This document shows positions 56,924 through 64,000 of a stretch of DNA of 64,000 nt, one piece after another (position 1 is the stretch's first letter; each line of letters begins with the position of its first letter). Under the pieces are notes generated by a model, which saw only the letters and a list, made by a program, of their open reading frames with translations, did not search any database and was not told where the DNA came from. Source of the stretch: an uncultured Gammaproteobacteria bacterium. Its GTDB lineage: Bacteria > Pseudomonadota > Gammaproteobacteria > HK1. The translations under genes were made by a program, and so were the position numbers. Location of the stretch: contig OY282353.1 in assembly GCA_958295465.1 (NCBI GenBank), positions 4,145,001 to 4,209,000 of the forward strand. The letters run 5' to 3'.

Positions 56924-58975
56924 CTACAGCACCCGGCAGAGCCGGAACGCATCGAGCACCGCGGCGTGGATGTTGCGGCTGGAGACCGCGTCCCCGATCC
57001 GGAAAAGCCGAAAGCCGCCCTCCCCGCCCGCGTCCGGTTGGGGCCGGCCTTCGAGCAGCGCCGCCTGATCGACGACGCCGCGGTTCGAAGACCGGTCCCG
57101 CAACCCCCGAAAGAGCTCGTCGGCGGGGCGCGTCCCGTGCTCGACCACGAGCTGATCGGTCTCGTGCGTCTCCACCGCATCGGTGAGCTCGTTGCGGAAC
57201 GTGGCGCGCAGCCGGTTGCCGTCGCGCTCGACCCGCACCAGACGCCGGTCGAGCCTCGGCTCGATGCCGATCTCGAAGGTTCGCCGGCGCCATACGACCT
57301 GCTCGGAGTAGGCCATCTCCATCGCCAGATGGCCGTCGAGGCCGAAGAACGCGACCTTGCCCCCCGACAGGCGGATCGTCTCCGCCGCGGTGAGCGCGGC
57401 GTGGCGCCCGGTCCCGTCGTAGACGATCACGTCCTCGCCCGGCCGCACCGCACCGGTGAGGACGTCCCATACGCTCGTGCAGTGTTCCGCGCCGTCGATC
57501 CAGTCGAGATCCGGAACGCCGCCGGTCGCGACGATCACCATGTCGGCCTCGTCCTCGCCGGCCGAGCCGGGCTCGGCGTAATGGTTGAAGCGCACGTCCA
57601 CTCCCAGCCGTTCAAGCTCCCCGCTCCGCCAGTCGACGATGCCGATGAGATCGCGCCGCCAGCTTGCCCGCGCGGCGAGGAGCACCTGTCCGCCGAGCGC
57701 ACCGGACGCCTCGACCAGCCGCACCTCGTGGCCGCGCTCCGCGCATACCCGCGCGGCTTCGAGACCGGCCGGCCCGCCACCCGCCACCAGGACCCTGCGT
57801 TTCACCGCGGCCGGTTCGATCTCGTGCGGCAGCTCGCGCTCGTGGCCGGTCGAGGGGTTGTGGAGGCAGGTCGGACGCAACTCGCTCATGCAATGCGTTG
57901 CGCCCACGCAGGGGCGCACCCTCGCCTCCTCGCCACGCGCGAGCTTCGCGACGAGCGCAGGGTCCGCGATCTGGGCGCGGGTCATCGCCACCATGTCGAG
58001 CAGCCCTTCGCGGATCGCGTAGCGCGCGGTCGCCAGCTCGGTGATACGCGTGGCGTGAAAGACCGGGAGGCGTACCGCCCGCTTGAAGGCCCCGGCGCGG
58101 GCGAGAAAGGGCGCCATGGGCGACGCCATGCCCGGCATGCAGTCCACCGCGAGCTTGAGCTGGGTATCCATGCGGCCGTAGATCGCGTTGAAGAAGTCGA
58201 TGGTCCCCGACGCCTCGAAGATCCGCGCGATTTCCAGGCATTCCTCGAAGTCGAGACGGCCCTCGCCGGCCTCGTCGATCACGAAGCGGATGCCGACGAC
58301 GAAGTCGTCCCCGACCCGCTCGCGGATCGCCTCGTGCACCATCAGCCCGAAGCGGCAGCGGTTCTCGACCGATCCGCCGAAGCGGTCGCTGCGGTGGTTG
58401 GTCGCCGGCGAGAGGAACTGCCCGATGAGATGGGCGCCGGCCAGCGTCTCGATGCCGTCGAGTCCGCCTTCCCTGCACCGCGCCGCGGCCTGGGCGTAAT
58501 CGGCCACCACCCGCGCGACGTCGTGCTCGTCCATCTCCCTCGCGAACGCCCGGTGCAGGGTCTCGCGCAGCGGCGACGGCCCGACCGGCGCGAGGCGTGC
58601 TCCCGCATAGGGTTCGCCGCGCCCGCCCACATGGCTCACCTGGCACATCAGGAGGGCGCCGCGGGCATGGATGCGGTCCGAGAACCGCCGGAAGTGTTCG
58701 ACGATGCGCTCGTCGTGCAGGTTGATCTGCGGGGAGTTCCACTGCGAATCGGGGGAGACGTTCGACGAGCCGCCGAACATCGTGAGTGCGATCCCGCCCC
58801 TGGCCTTCGCCTCGTGGTAGCGCTGGTAGCGCTCCGCGGGCATCCCGCCCTCGGCGAGGCCGCAGGCATGGCTGGTGCTCATGATGCGGTTGCGGAAGGT
58901 GAGGTGCTTCAGCCTGAACGGCTGAAGCAGCGGATCGGCGGCGGGCGCACTCGAAGGGGGGGCGGTGCGGGTCAC
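56924..58975 (-). CDS. NADH:flavin oxidoreductase, old yellow enzyme / dimethylamine dehydrogenase type
   Basis: A 683-residue protein. GTG 58975 fits homologues, with QPFRLKHLTFRNRIMSTSHA near the start; the frame is open further upstream but without family similarity. Order of domains: FMN barrel (LLMCQVSHVGGRG; GAHLIGQFLSPATNHRSDRF; GGSVENRCRF), cysteines for a 4Fe-4S cluster (RPCVGATHC, then TCLHNPSTG) near residue 353, then a nucleotide-binding fold VLVAGGGPAGLEAARV near 397 and IVATGG. Relatives are trimethylamine or dimethylamine dehydrogenases and 2,4-dienoyl-CoA reductases. Specific substrate not determined. Confidence 0.88.
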   Translation of the reverse strand: MTRTAPPSSAPAADPLLQPFRLKHLTFRNRIMSTSHACGLAEGGMPAERYQRYHEAKARGGIALTMFGGSSNVSPDSQWNSPQINLHDERIVEHFRRFSDRIHARGALLMCQVSHVGGRGEPYAGARLAPVGPSPLRETLHRAFAREMDEHDVARVVADYAQAAARCREGGLDGIETLAGAHLIGQFLSPATNHRSDRFGGSVENRCRFGLMVHEAIRERVGDDFVVGIRFVIDEAGEGRLDFEECLEIARIFEASGTIDFFNAIYGRMDTQLKLAVDCMPGMASPMAPFLARAGAFKRAVRLPVFHATRITELATARYAIREGLLDMVAMTRAQIADPALVAKLARGEEARVRPCVGATHCMSELRPTCLHNPSTGHERELPHEIEPAAVKRRVLVAGGGPAGLEAARVCAERGHEVRLVEASGALGGQVLLAARASWRRDLIGIVDWRSGELERLGVDVRFNHYAEPGSAGEDEADMVIVATGGVPDLDWIDGAEHCTSVWDVLTGAVRPGEDVIVYDGTGRHAALTAAETIRLSGGKVAFFGLDGHLAMEMAYSEQVVWRRRTFEIGIEPRLDRRLVRVERDGNRLRATFRNELTDAVETHETDQLVVEHGTRPADELFRGLRDRSSNRGVVDQAALLEGRPQPDAGGEGGFRLFRIGDAVSSRNIHAAVLDAFRLCRVL

Positions 58976-59376
58976 GTGAACGGTCTCCGGTTCGGAAGCG
59001 CCGATGGGTTCGCTCCGGTCGTCGCGAAGGATACGGCGTGCGCCCCGCCGCCGTGAACCGGCCGGCGATGCCCGCCCGTCCCGCATGACGTGCAGGAAGG
59101 AGGCGGATCGGTCCATGTTTCCCGGCACGATCATTTCATTCGGCATCCGGGACGTGTTCCGGATGCGCCCGGGAAACGATTTCGGGCGAATCGGGGCTGA
59201 CGGTGCAGGCCGGTATACGGCGACGGCTCCGGGAGCTGCGGGGAGCCGGAGATCGAGCAGAATGAAATGCTCCTGGTTTCCTGATCTCCCTCGTCCACCC
59301 GACCCCCGCAAACCTGTTATCGTGACCACCTTCGAGCAAGCCCGGCGACACGGCCCGGCAACGGGAGGAGCCATCC

Positions 59377-60081
59377 ATGGCCACCGGCAAAGTCGCCATC
59401 GTTACCGCCGCCGGGCGCGGCATGGGCGCGGCCATCGCCCGCGAGCTCTCCGCGCAGGGCTATGCGCTCGCCCTGCTCTCCCCGTCCGGAGCGGCGGCGC
59501 AGCTCGCGGGCGAGCTTGGCGCGATCGGGTTGACCGGCTCGGTCACCGAGCCCGCCGATCTGCGGCGGCTGGTGGACGCGACGCTCGAACGCCACGCACG
59601 GATCGACGCGGTGGTGAACAACACCGGCCCCGTCCCCAAGGGCGAGCTGCTCGATCACGACGACGATGCGTGGCACGCATCGCTCGACATGGTGCTGCTC
59701 AACGTGGTGCGGATGGCGCGGCTGGTCACCCCGGTGATGCGCGCACAGGGTGGCGGCGCGATCGTCAACGTCTCGACGTTCTCGGCGTTCGAGCCGTCGC
59801 TCGACTATCCCGTGTCGAGCACGTTGCGCGCCGGGCTCGGGAGCTTCACCAAGCTCTACGCCGAGCGCTACGCCGCGGACAACATCCGCATGAACAACAT
59901 CCTCCCCGGCTTCATCGACAGCCTGCCGCACGGCGGGGACAAGGCGGCGAAGGTTCCCATGCGCCGCATCGGGACGGTGACGGAGATCGCGAAGACCGCG
60001 GCCTTCCTTCTCGGCGACGACGCCGGCTACATCACCGGCCAGAACCTGCGGGTCGACGGCGGCCTGACCCGTGGAGTGTGA
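59377..60081 (+). CDS. Short-chain dehydrogenase/reductase lacking the canonical lysine
   Basis: A 234-residue SDR with AGGAG ahead of ATG 59377. Cofactor motif TAAGRGMGAAIA (near 11) and VNNTGP (near 78) are present. The usual Tyr-x3-Lys is changed: after NVSTFSAFEPSLDY comes PVSSTLRAGL, so Lys is Ser. A subgroup of SDRs shares this and the following NIRMNNILPGFIDSLP block, so this is a family trait rather than decay. The C-terminal GQNLRVDGGL is standard. It is divergent from the flavin oxidoreductase. 60,082-60,597 beyond it contains no recognisable gene. Confidence 0.88.
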   Translation: MATGKVAIVTAAGRGMGAAIARELSAQGYALALLSPSGAAAQLAGELGAIGLTGSVTEPADLRRLVDATLERHARIDAVVNNTGPVPKGELLDHDDDAWHASLDMVLLNVVRMARLVTPVMRAQGGGAIVNVSTFSAFEPSLDYPVSSTLRAGLGSFTKLYAERYAADNIRMNNILPGFIDSLPHGGDKAAKVPMRRIGTVTEIAKTAAFLLGDDAGYITGQNLRVDGGLTRGV

Positions 60082-60597
60082 CCGCACGCGGTGGCCGCGA
60101 TTTCGCCGGAGACCCCCCCGCATGAACCGCAACTCGACGGCTGACGTCGAACGTGCACCGCACCGCGAGGACGCAACGTTGAAGGCCGTGGTGCGACGCC
60201 CGGCCCGCATTTCTCCTCGGCGCGCGAAGCGAGGCCTGCGCCCGGCCCTGACCGGGCGGCGCGCGGAGGGCGGCATCGCCGTTCGGGGTGGCGGAGAGGC
60301 TCGTAGTCCCGTGGAAGCCGGGTCATGCCGGCGGAGGGAAGGGGCCTTGGTTCGAGAGGAGCGCAGGCAAGGAGGAAGGGAGATGGGGACTGGCAGGAGC
60401 CTGACAGCCCCGGAACGAGTTCGGAGACTCCCGGGCGGCGCTCCATGCGAAAGCGAAGGAAGCAGCCGGCAAACAGCGACTCTCCATGCCTGCGGCAAGG
60501 CGCGCCACCCTCCGACTCTACCCCCTGATGAAAGTCCGTTTCGGGCGCGGGCCGGACTCGGTACCATGCCCTCCGAGCCGCCGCGGGAGCGCGCGAG

Positions 60598-60745
60598 ATG
60601 TCCGCTACCGATCCCAACATCTTCGTCTTTCAACACATCGCGATCGAGCACCCTGGGGTGTTCAGGGATTTCCTGCGTGAGGACGGCCTCGGGTGGACCG
60701 CGGTCGAGCTCGACGAAGGCGAGCCGATCCCGGACCTCGGCGCCT
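60598..60745 (+). pseudogene. Type 1 glutamine amidotransferase, N-terminal fragment
   Basis: ATG 60598 starts FVFQHIAIEHPGVFRDFL, then GWTAVELDEGEPIPDLGAYD, the start of GMP-synthase-like amidotransferases ('..HxxxExpG.f...L'). Relatives continue 'LWVMGGPMDVW'; here unrelated sequence follows and the frame ends at 60,843. The nucleophile Cys and the catalytic His-Glu pair are missing. Remnant only. Confidence 0.65.
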
Positions 60746-60859
60746 ATGACGCACTGCGGCTCTGCGTCCCGGGACCGCTGCATCACGTCACCGAAGCATC
60801 GAGCCTCCGCCGGATACCGAATCCTCGCCCGCAACGGAGATGACAAACGGAGAATACCC

Positions 60860-61324
60860 ATGCCCCTTGGTACCCCCACCCCCGACGATCGTGACTTCAT
60901 GCGTGAAGCGTACGCACAGGCCCGCACGAGCTACGAGGAGGGCGGCGTCCCGGTCGGCGCGGTCATGGTCGAGCACGGCGAAATCGTCGGCCGCGGGTAC
61001 AACCGCCGGGTGCAGGACGCAAACCCCGTCTCCCACGGCGAGACCGACTGCATGAAGAACACGGGCCGGCGCCCCGATTACTCCAGCGTCACCATGTACA
61101 CCACGCTGAGCCCGTGCATGATGTGCACCGGGACCATCCTTCAGTTCGGCATCCGAAGGGTCGTGATCGGTGAGGCGAAGAACTTCGCCGGCAACATCGA
61201 GTTCCTGAGCGGACGGGGCGTCGAGGTGGTGCTCATGCACGACAAGGCGTGCATCGAGCTCATGTCCCGGTTCATCGAAGAGCGTCCGGATCTTTGGTAC
61301 GAGGACATCGCGGGCAACGAGTGA
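60860..61324 (+). CDS. Cytosine deaminase, yeast Fcy1-like
   Basis: A 154-residue deaminase with GGAG before ATG 60860. Zinc site: His59 and Glu61 in VSHGETDC, and Cys86 and Cys89 in SPCMMCTG. The whole length follows yeast cytosine deaminase: EEGGVPVG, YTTLSPC, GEAKNF, RGVEVV and a C-terminus RFIEERPDLWYEDI. Fcy1 converts cytosine to uracil and differs from the amidohydrolase CodA of most bacteria. Close alternatives are other nucleoside or guanine deaminases of the fold, but the C-terminus favours Fcy1. 61,325-61,575 after it contains no gene. Confidence 0.82.
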   Translation: MPLGTPTPDDRDFMREAYAQARTSYEEGGVPVGAVMVEHGEIVGRGYNRRVQDANPVSHGETDCMKNTGRRPDYSSVTMYTTLSPCMMCTGTILQFGIRRVVIGEAKNFAGNIEFLSGRGVEVVLMHDKACIELMSRFIEERPDLWYEDIAGNE

Positions 61325-61575
61325 GGCGGCGTCCTGCTTCGCCCCGTAGAGGCGGCCCCCTCTATCGCCCGTTCCGTGGAGTTGTCCCGTTCAGTGGACA
61401 GTGAAGGGCTTGGAGCTTGTACAGCTTTCTGACAGGTCTTCTCGCAGGTCATCGGCGCCCTTGCGCCTCGCTTCCCGAGCCGGCACTTCGCATGCTTCTC
61501 TCGAGCAACGGCGCGATCCGATCGACGCCGCCAGCCTCTGGGCAGCCAAGGAGGTGGCATCCACACTGGCGCCGG

Positions 61576-62673
61576 TCAGCCAAGCGCGCGCCACAGATCG
61601 GCGAGATCGAGGATGCGCGCGACATAATGATCGCAAACGCGGAAACGTCCCGGGTCGCCTCCCTTGAGGTCGCTCTTGAGATCATGGCCGATGGCGTCGA
61701 TCAGTTTCTTCAGCCGCCGTTGATGCAGGCCGAGCCGCCTCTGCGCCGGGTCGGCGAAGACGCCCGCGAACGCCGACAGCAGGCTGAAAGCAAGTACCAA
61801 TCCACCAGTGACGCCGACGGTCGTCGCCGCTCCCACACTCGCCGGAAACGCGCCATACCAGATGCTGCCCAAGCCGGCGCCGAGAGGGAAGCTCGCAATG
61901 GCGGCGTGTTGCGTGACTGCTCCGGCGAGAACGGATCCCAGACTCAATGCCCCGGTCGTCATCTGCTTGAACCCCGCCCCCACCGCCACGCTGAATATCG
62001 CGGTGGTGATTTCCGACGCCGCGGCCCGGCTTCCAGTGTAGACGGCGAGCTTGCTTTCAAAATCTTCTCGAAAACCGGGGTCGTCGGCTCGCCGCCCCAT
62101 GATTTCGAGAATGTCGCGGCCCGCAGCCTCTATTCGCGGATCGGTAAACACCGCCTCGGCCAAAGCATCGCGGGTCGCTTCACGGTAAGGGGGGTGTTCT
62201 TCGCGATAAGGCAATTGCAGCAACTCGGTACGGATCAGCCAGTCGAGCTCGCGGGCGACGTCGGTCTTCAGGATGAATTTCTGTTCACACTTGTCCAGCC
62301 TGCCGTCCCGGTCCCATCCGGCACGCCGCGCCGAACGGGAGCCCATCTGCAACATGAGCCGAGGAACCGCCAACACCACATTGGCCGGAGCGCGCGCCAA
62401 ATCCCAACCGATCGCCCGCCGATGCAGGTCACACGCGCCGGGGAACGAAAAGTGATCATCGACGAAGGGGGCGATGCGTTCGTGTGCCGCCGCCAGGTAG
62501 CGATCGATCGCGGCCTCGACGATTTCGCGAGCGAGAGGCTCGTCGAAGCCTTTCAACGATTCCATCGCGCCAGCGGACTCGGGCATGACGGCCACGAGGC
62601 GATCGGCATCGAGCGAGGAGCAAGACCGCGCGCCACGATCACGACTCGCCGTCACCCGGACAGGTGATTCCAT
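61576..62673 (-). CDS. DUF6635-like protein with C-terminal membrane segments
   Basis: A 365-residue protein. ATG 62673 is chosen because GGAGAG lies eight bases upstream. The frame also joins upstream, without a stop, to a halogenase remnant, but the two parts are unrelated. RYLAAAHERIAPFVDDHFSF and LHRRAIGWDLARAPANVVL match DUF6635-type proteins as I recall them. Two hydrophobic stretches (ALSLGSVLAGAVTQHAAIAS and VGVTGGLVLAFSLLSAFAGV) suggest membrane association. Function unknown. Confidence 0.65.
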   Translation of the reverse strand: MESPVRVTASRDRGARSCSSLDADRLVAVMPESAGAMESLKGFDEPLAREIVEAAIDRYLAAAHERIAPFVDDHFSFPGACDLHRRAIGWDLARAPANVVLAVPRLMLQMGSRSARRAGWDRDGRLDKCEQKFILKTDVARELDWLIRTELLQLPYREEHPPYREATRDALAEAVFTDPRIEAAGRDILEIMGRRADDPGFREDFESKLAVYTGSRAAASEITTAIFSVAVGAGFKQMTTGALSLGSVLAGAVTQHAAIASFPLGAGLGSIWYGAFPASVGAATTVGVTGGLVLAFSLLSAFAGVFADPAQRRLGLHQRRLKKLIDAIGHDLKSDLKGGDPGRFRVCDHYVARILDLADLWRALG

Positions 62674-62756
62674 GGATTTGCTCTCCGTTCGTTGAGGGCT
62701 TGGACTGGGACCGGGCCGATGCGGCGGCAAGCATATAGCGAACCTGGTGAAGGGTG

Positions 62757-63201
62757 AGTAGGACATGACGTTGGCGCGGGCCAGCGGGTCGTCCATCAGG
62801 TACAGCCGCGGCTTGCGCAGGACCCGGGCCAGAAACCCGGCAAGCGGCGTCCACTCATAGATCCGGTGGACCGCGGCGCCGGTCATCCGGTCGTCGCAGA
62901 GGGTCCGGTTCACGGTCTCGAAGCGGCGTAGCGCGGGGTGGTCCTCCGTGGCGCCCTCGCCGCGGTCCAGGAAATAGACGTTGTGCGAGCGGGCGTGCCG
63001 GAAGGAGGCGGTCTCCATCAGCGGCTTCAGATCGGCCACGCAGCGCGCGACGGCGGTCGGCCGCATCAGGCCCTCCAGGTTGAACAGGCGGTCACGGTCG
63101 AGCGCGGCGCGGCATTCCGCCACCAGCGCCCTGCCCCGCGGGCTCGCCGGCCTGTCCAGCGGATACCGGTCCAGGTCGAGGACGTCGCCGATGTCCTCCA
63201 T
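62757..63201 (-). pseudogene. HalD/BesD-like halogenase, N-terminal remnant
   Basis: From ATG 63201: DVLDLDRYPLDRPASPRGRA, FNLEGLMRP, HARSHNVYFLDRGEG, HPALRRFETVNRTLC, YEWTPLAGFLARVL and PRLYLMDDPLARANVMSY. This matches the front of the HalD/BesD Fe/2-oxoglutarate amino-acid halogenase family, which halogenates free lysine and related amino acids. The next part should contain the iron-binding His and Gly; instead the frame runs into CLPPHRPGPSPSP and then the next gene. It cannot be active. Confidence 0.7.
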
Positions 63202-63254
63202 CTCTCCCACCTCCCGCTGTCCCCTGCCTGTCGGCGGGTGTGAAAAGCTTTCGG

Positions 63255-63470
63255 ACTCGACCGAAGCCGAGCCCGCCCCGCCACAGTCGCGCCACGAAGT
63301 CCTCGGCCGGCAGCACGTCGATGCCGTCCTCGGTGCGCCTTGGCCGCGGCTCCAGGCACACCGGCACGCGACGAGCGACCTCGGGGTGATCTTGCGCGAA
63401 GCTGCGCAGCCCTTTCAGATGGCGATTGGCGATACGCGCGTCGGCCCTGGCCTCCCCGGCCGTTGGGCCA
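63255..63470 (-). pseudogene. DUF4143-type AAA ATPase, C-terminal remnant
   Basis: The reverse frame encodes HLKGLRSFAQDHPEVARR, then VCLEPRPRRTEDGIDVLPAE and FVARLWRGGL, the typical end of AAA/DUF4143 ATPases ('..RGLRAL.E......VsLePR.RrTeDGIevLPw..Fl..LW.G'). Nothing of the ATPase core is nearby. Another piece of a gene graveyard with the halogenase remnant. Confidence 0.6.
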
Positions 63471-63614
63471 AGCGCGGTCCGAGGTCCCACGTTTCCGGCT
63501 GCCGGGTCTCCGCCGCCGAATTTCCGGCCGGCTCGGCTCTCGTGCAGTGGTTCGCCTGAGCCGTCGTCCGGGATCCCCGGTCCCACTCGGGAGTCGCGTT
63601 CGGAACAGCTCCGT

Positions 63615-64000
63615 TCACTCCCCCGGCAGGACGTGGACGTCCTCCGCCGGCCACGACGCCCACATCGTCGCGCCCACTTCGAGAGCCAGCGTATCGAGTT
63701 CGCGCTGCTGCTTCTGCGCCCGGAACGGGCTGCCGTCGGAGGCTTCGAAGTGCAGCGTCACCACCGAACCGATGAACTCCTCGCTGATGAGTGCGAGGCG
63801 CACTTCGTTGCCCGCTCCCGCGGGCTGCCCGCTCAGTGCGATCCGATCGGCGCCGACCACGAACGTGATCCCGCCGCCCGGAGTGCGCGCAACGTCGCCG
63901 GTGACCGTCGCCCGGAGCATGCCGAGCGCGGTCTCCGCCGTCACGACGCCTTCGCGGTAATCGGTGACGATGCCGGAGATGATGTTGTTGGCGCCGACGA
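63615..64000 (-). CDS. ABC transporter ATP-binding protein, C-terminal TOBE domain (partial)
   Basis: The gene enters from the right edge; 128 codons of the 3' end are visible. VGANNIISGIVTDYREGVV is the hinge after the ATPase domain in PotA/UgpC/FbpC-type proteins, followed by the TOBE_2 domain (ADRIALSG; NEVRLALISEEFIGSVVTLH; GATMWASWPAEDVHVLPGE). These proteins energise polyamine, sugar, phosphonate or iron importers. The nucleotide-binding part lies outside the window. Confidence 0.85.
   Translation of the reverse strand, partial: VGANNIISGIVTDYREGVVTAETALGMLRATVTGDVARTPGGGITFVVGADRIALSGQPAGAGNEVRLALISEEFIGSVVTLHFEASDGSPFRAQKQQRELDTLALEVGATMWASWPAEDVHVLPGE

Noticed and set aside
60071..60860. 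Upstream extension of the cytosine deaminase reading frame
   Set aside because: The extension is Arg-rich with no family similarity; ATG 60860 with GGAG gives the family's start.
61576..63210. One 544-residue protein
   Set aside because: The two parts match unrelated families and a good ribosome site precedes an internal ATG at 62,673, so they were annotated separately.

Overview
The window is a very GC-rich bacterial sequence. It is most likely from a gammaproteobacterium of marine or host-associated type: tesA sits divergently beside ybbA and ybbP as in Enterobacteria, and PhyH, hydantoinase and inositol genes suit such symbionts. This placement is inference. No tRNA, rRNA or CRISPR array was seen. 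It reads as three blocks: a mobile-element backbone, a heavily invaded accessory zone, and chromosomal metabolism that is itself interrupted by a restriction-modification island.

Positions 1-12,581 are the backbone of an integrative element or plasmid, all on the + strand: a VWA/metallopeptidase-like protein, a small DUF6117-like protein, ParB (frameshifted), a DUF2958 protein, small conserved proteins (one frameshifted), a 1,503-residue methyltransferase plus Strawberry-notch helicase, a RadC-like JAB protein and a Toprim primase-like protein. The backbone stops at a truncated ATPase gene joined to IS debris.

Positions 12,600-27,470 are an IS graveyard with cargo. The cargo includes a low-GC phospholipase-D-type nuclease, a helicase fragment, an orphan NHLP-type RiPP precursor with a 29-residue secreted peptide upstream, and a membrane protein with a long Arg/Glu helix. 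The IS layers can be ordered: IS1380 sits inside IS66, IS256 sits inside an arm of a 70-bp inverted repeat, and IS110 sits inside IS3. An IS1380-derived MITE with a perfect 5-bp duplication is also present.

Positions 27,470-42,082 hold iolE and iolD of myo-inositol catabolism, separated by an alcohol dehydrogenase and a type III-like restriction system (mod and res) in the same orientation. Between mod and res lies a lower-GC pair, a gamma-type N6-adenine methyltransferase translationally coupled to an HNH nuclease. This pair is the best candidate in the window for an undescribed defence module. res ends one base before the iolE start codon.

Positions 42,338-64,000 are chromosomal: ybbP-ybbA/tesA, hyuB-hyuA, an archaeal-type pantoate kinase and phosphopantothenate synthetase pair, chaC, a VOC protein, PhyH, an FMN/FAD oxidoreductase, an SDR, a yeast-type cytosine deaminase, a DUF6635-like protein, a truncated HalD-like halogenase and the end of an ABC ATPase. 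Several native genes carry 50-130 bp tandem duplications, a recurring mutational signature.
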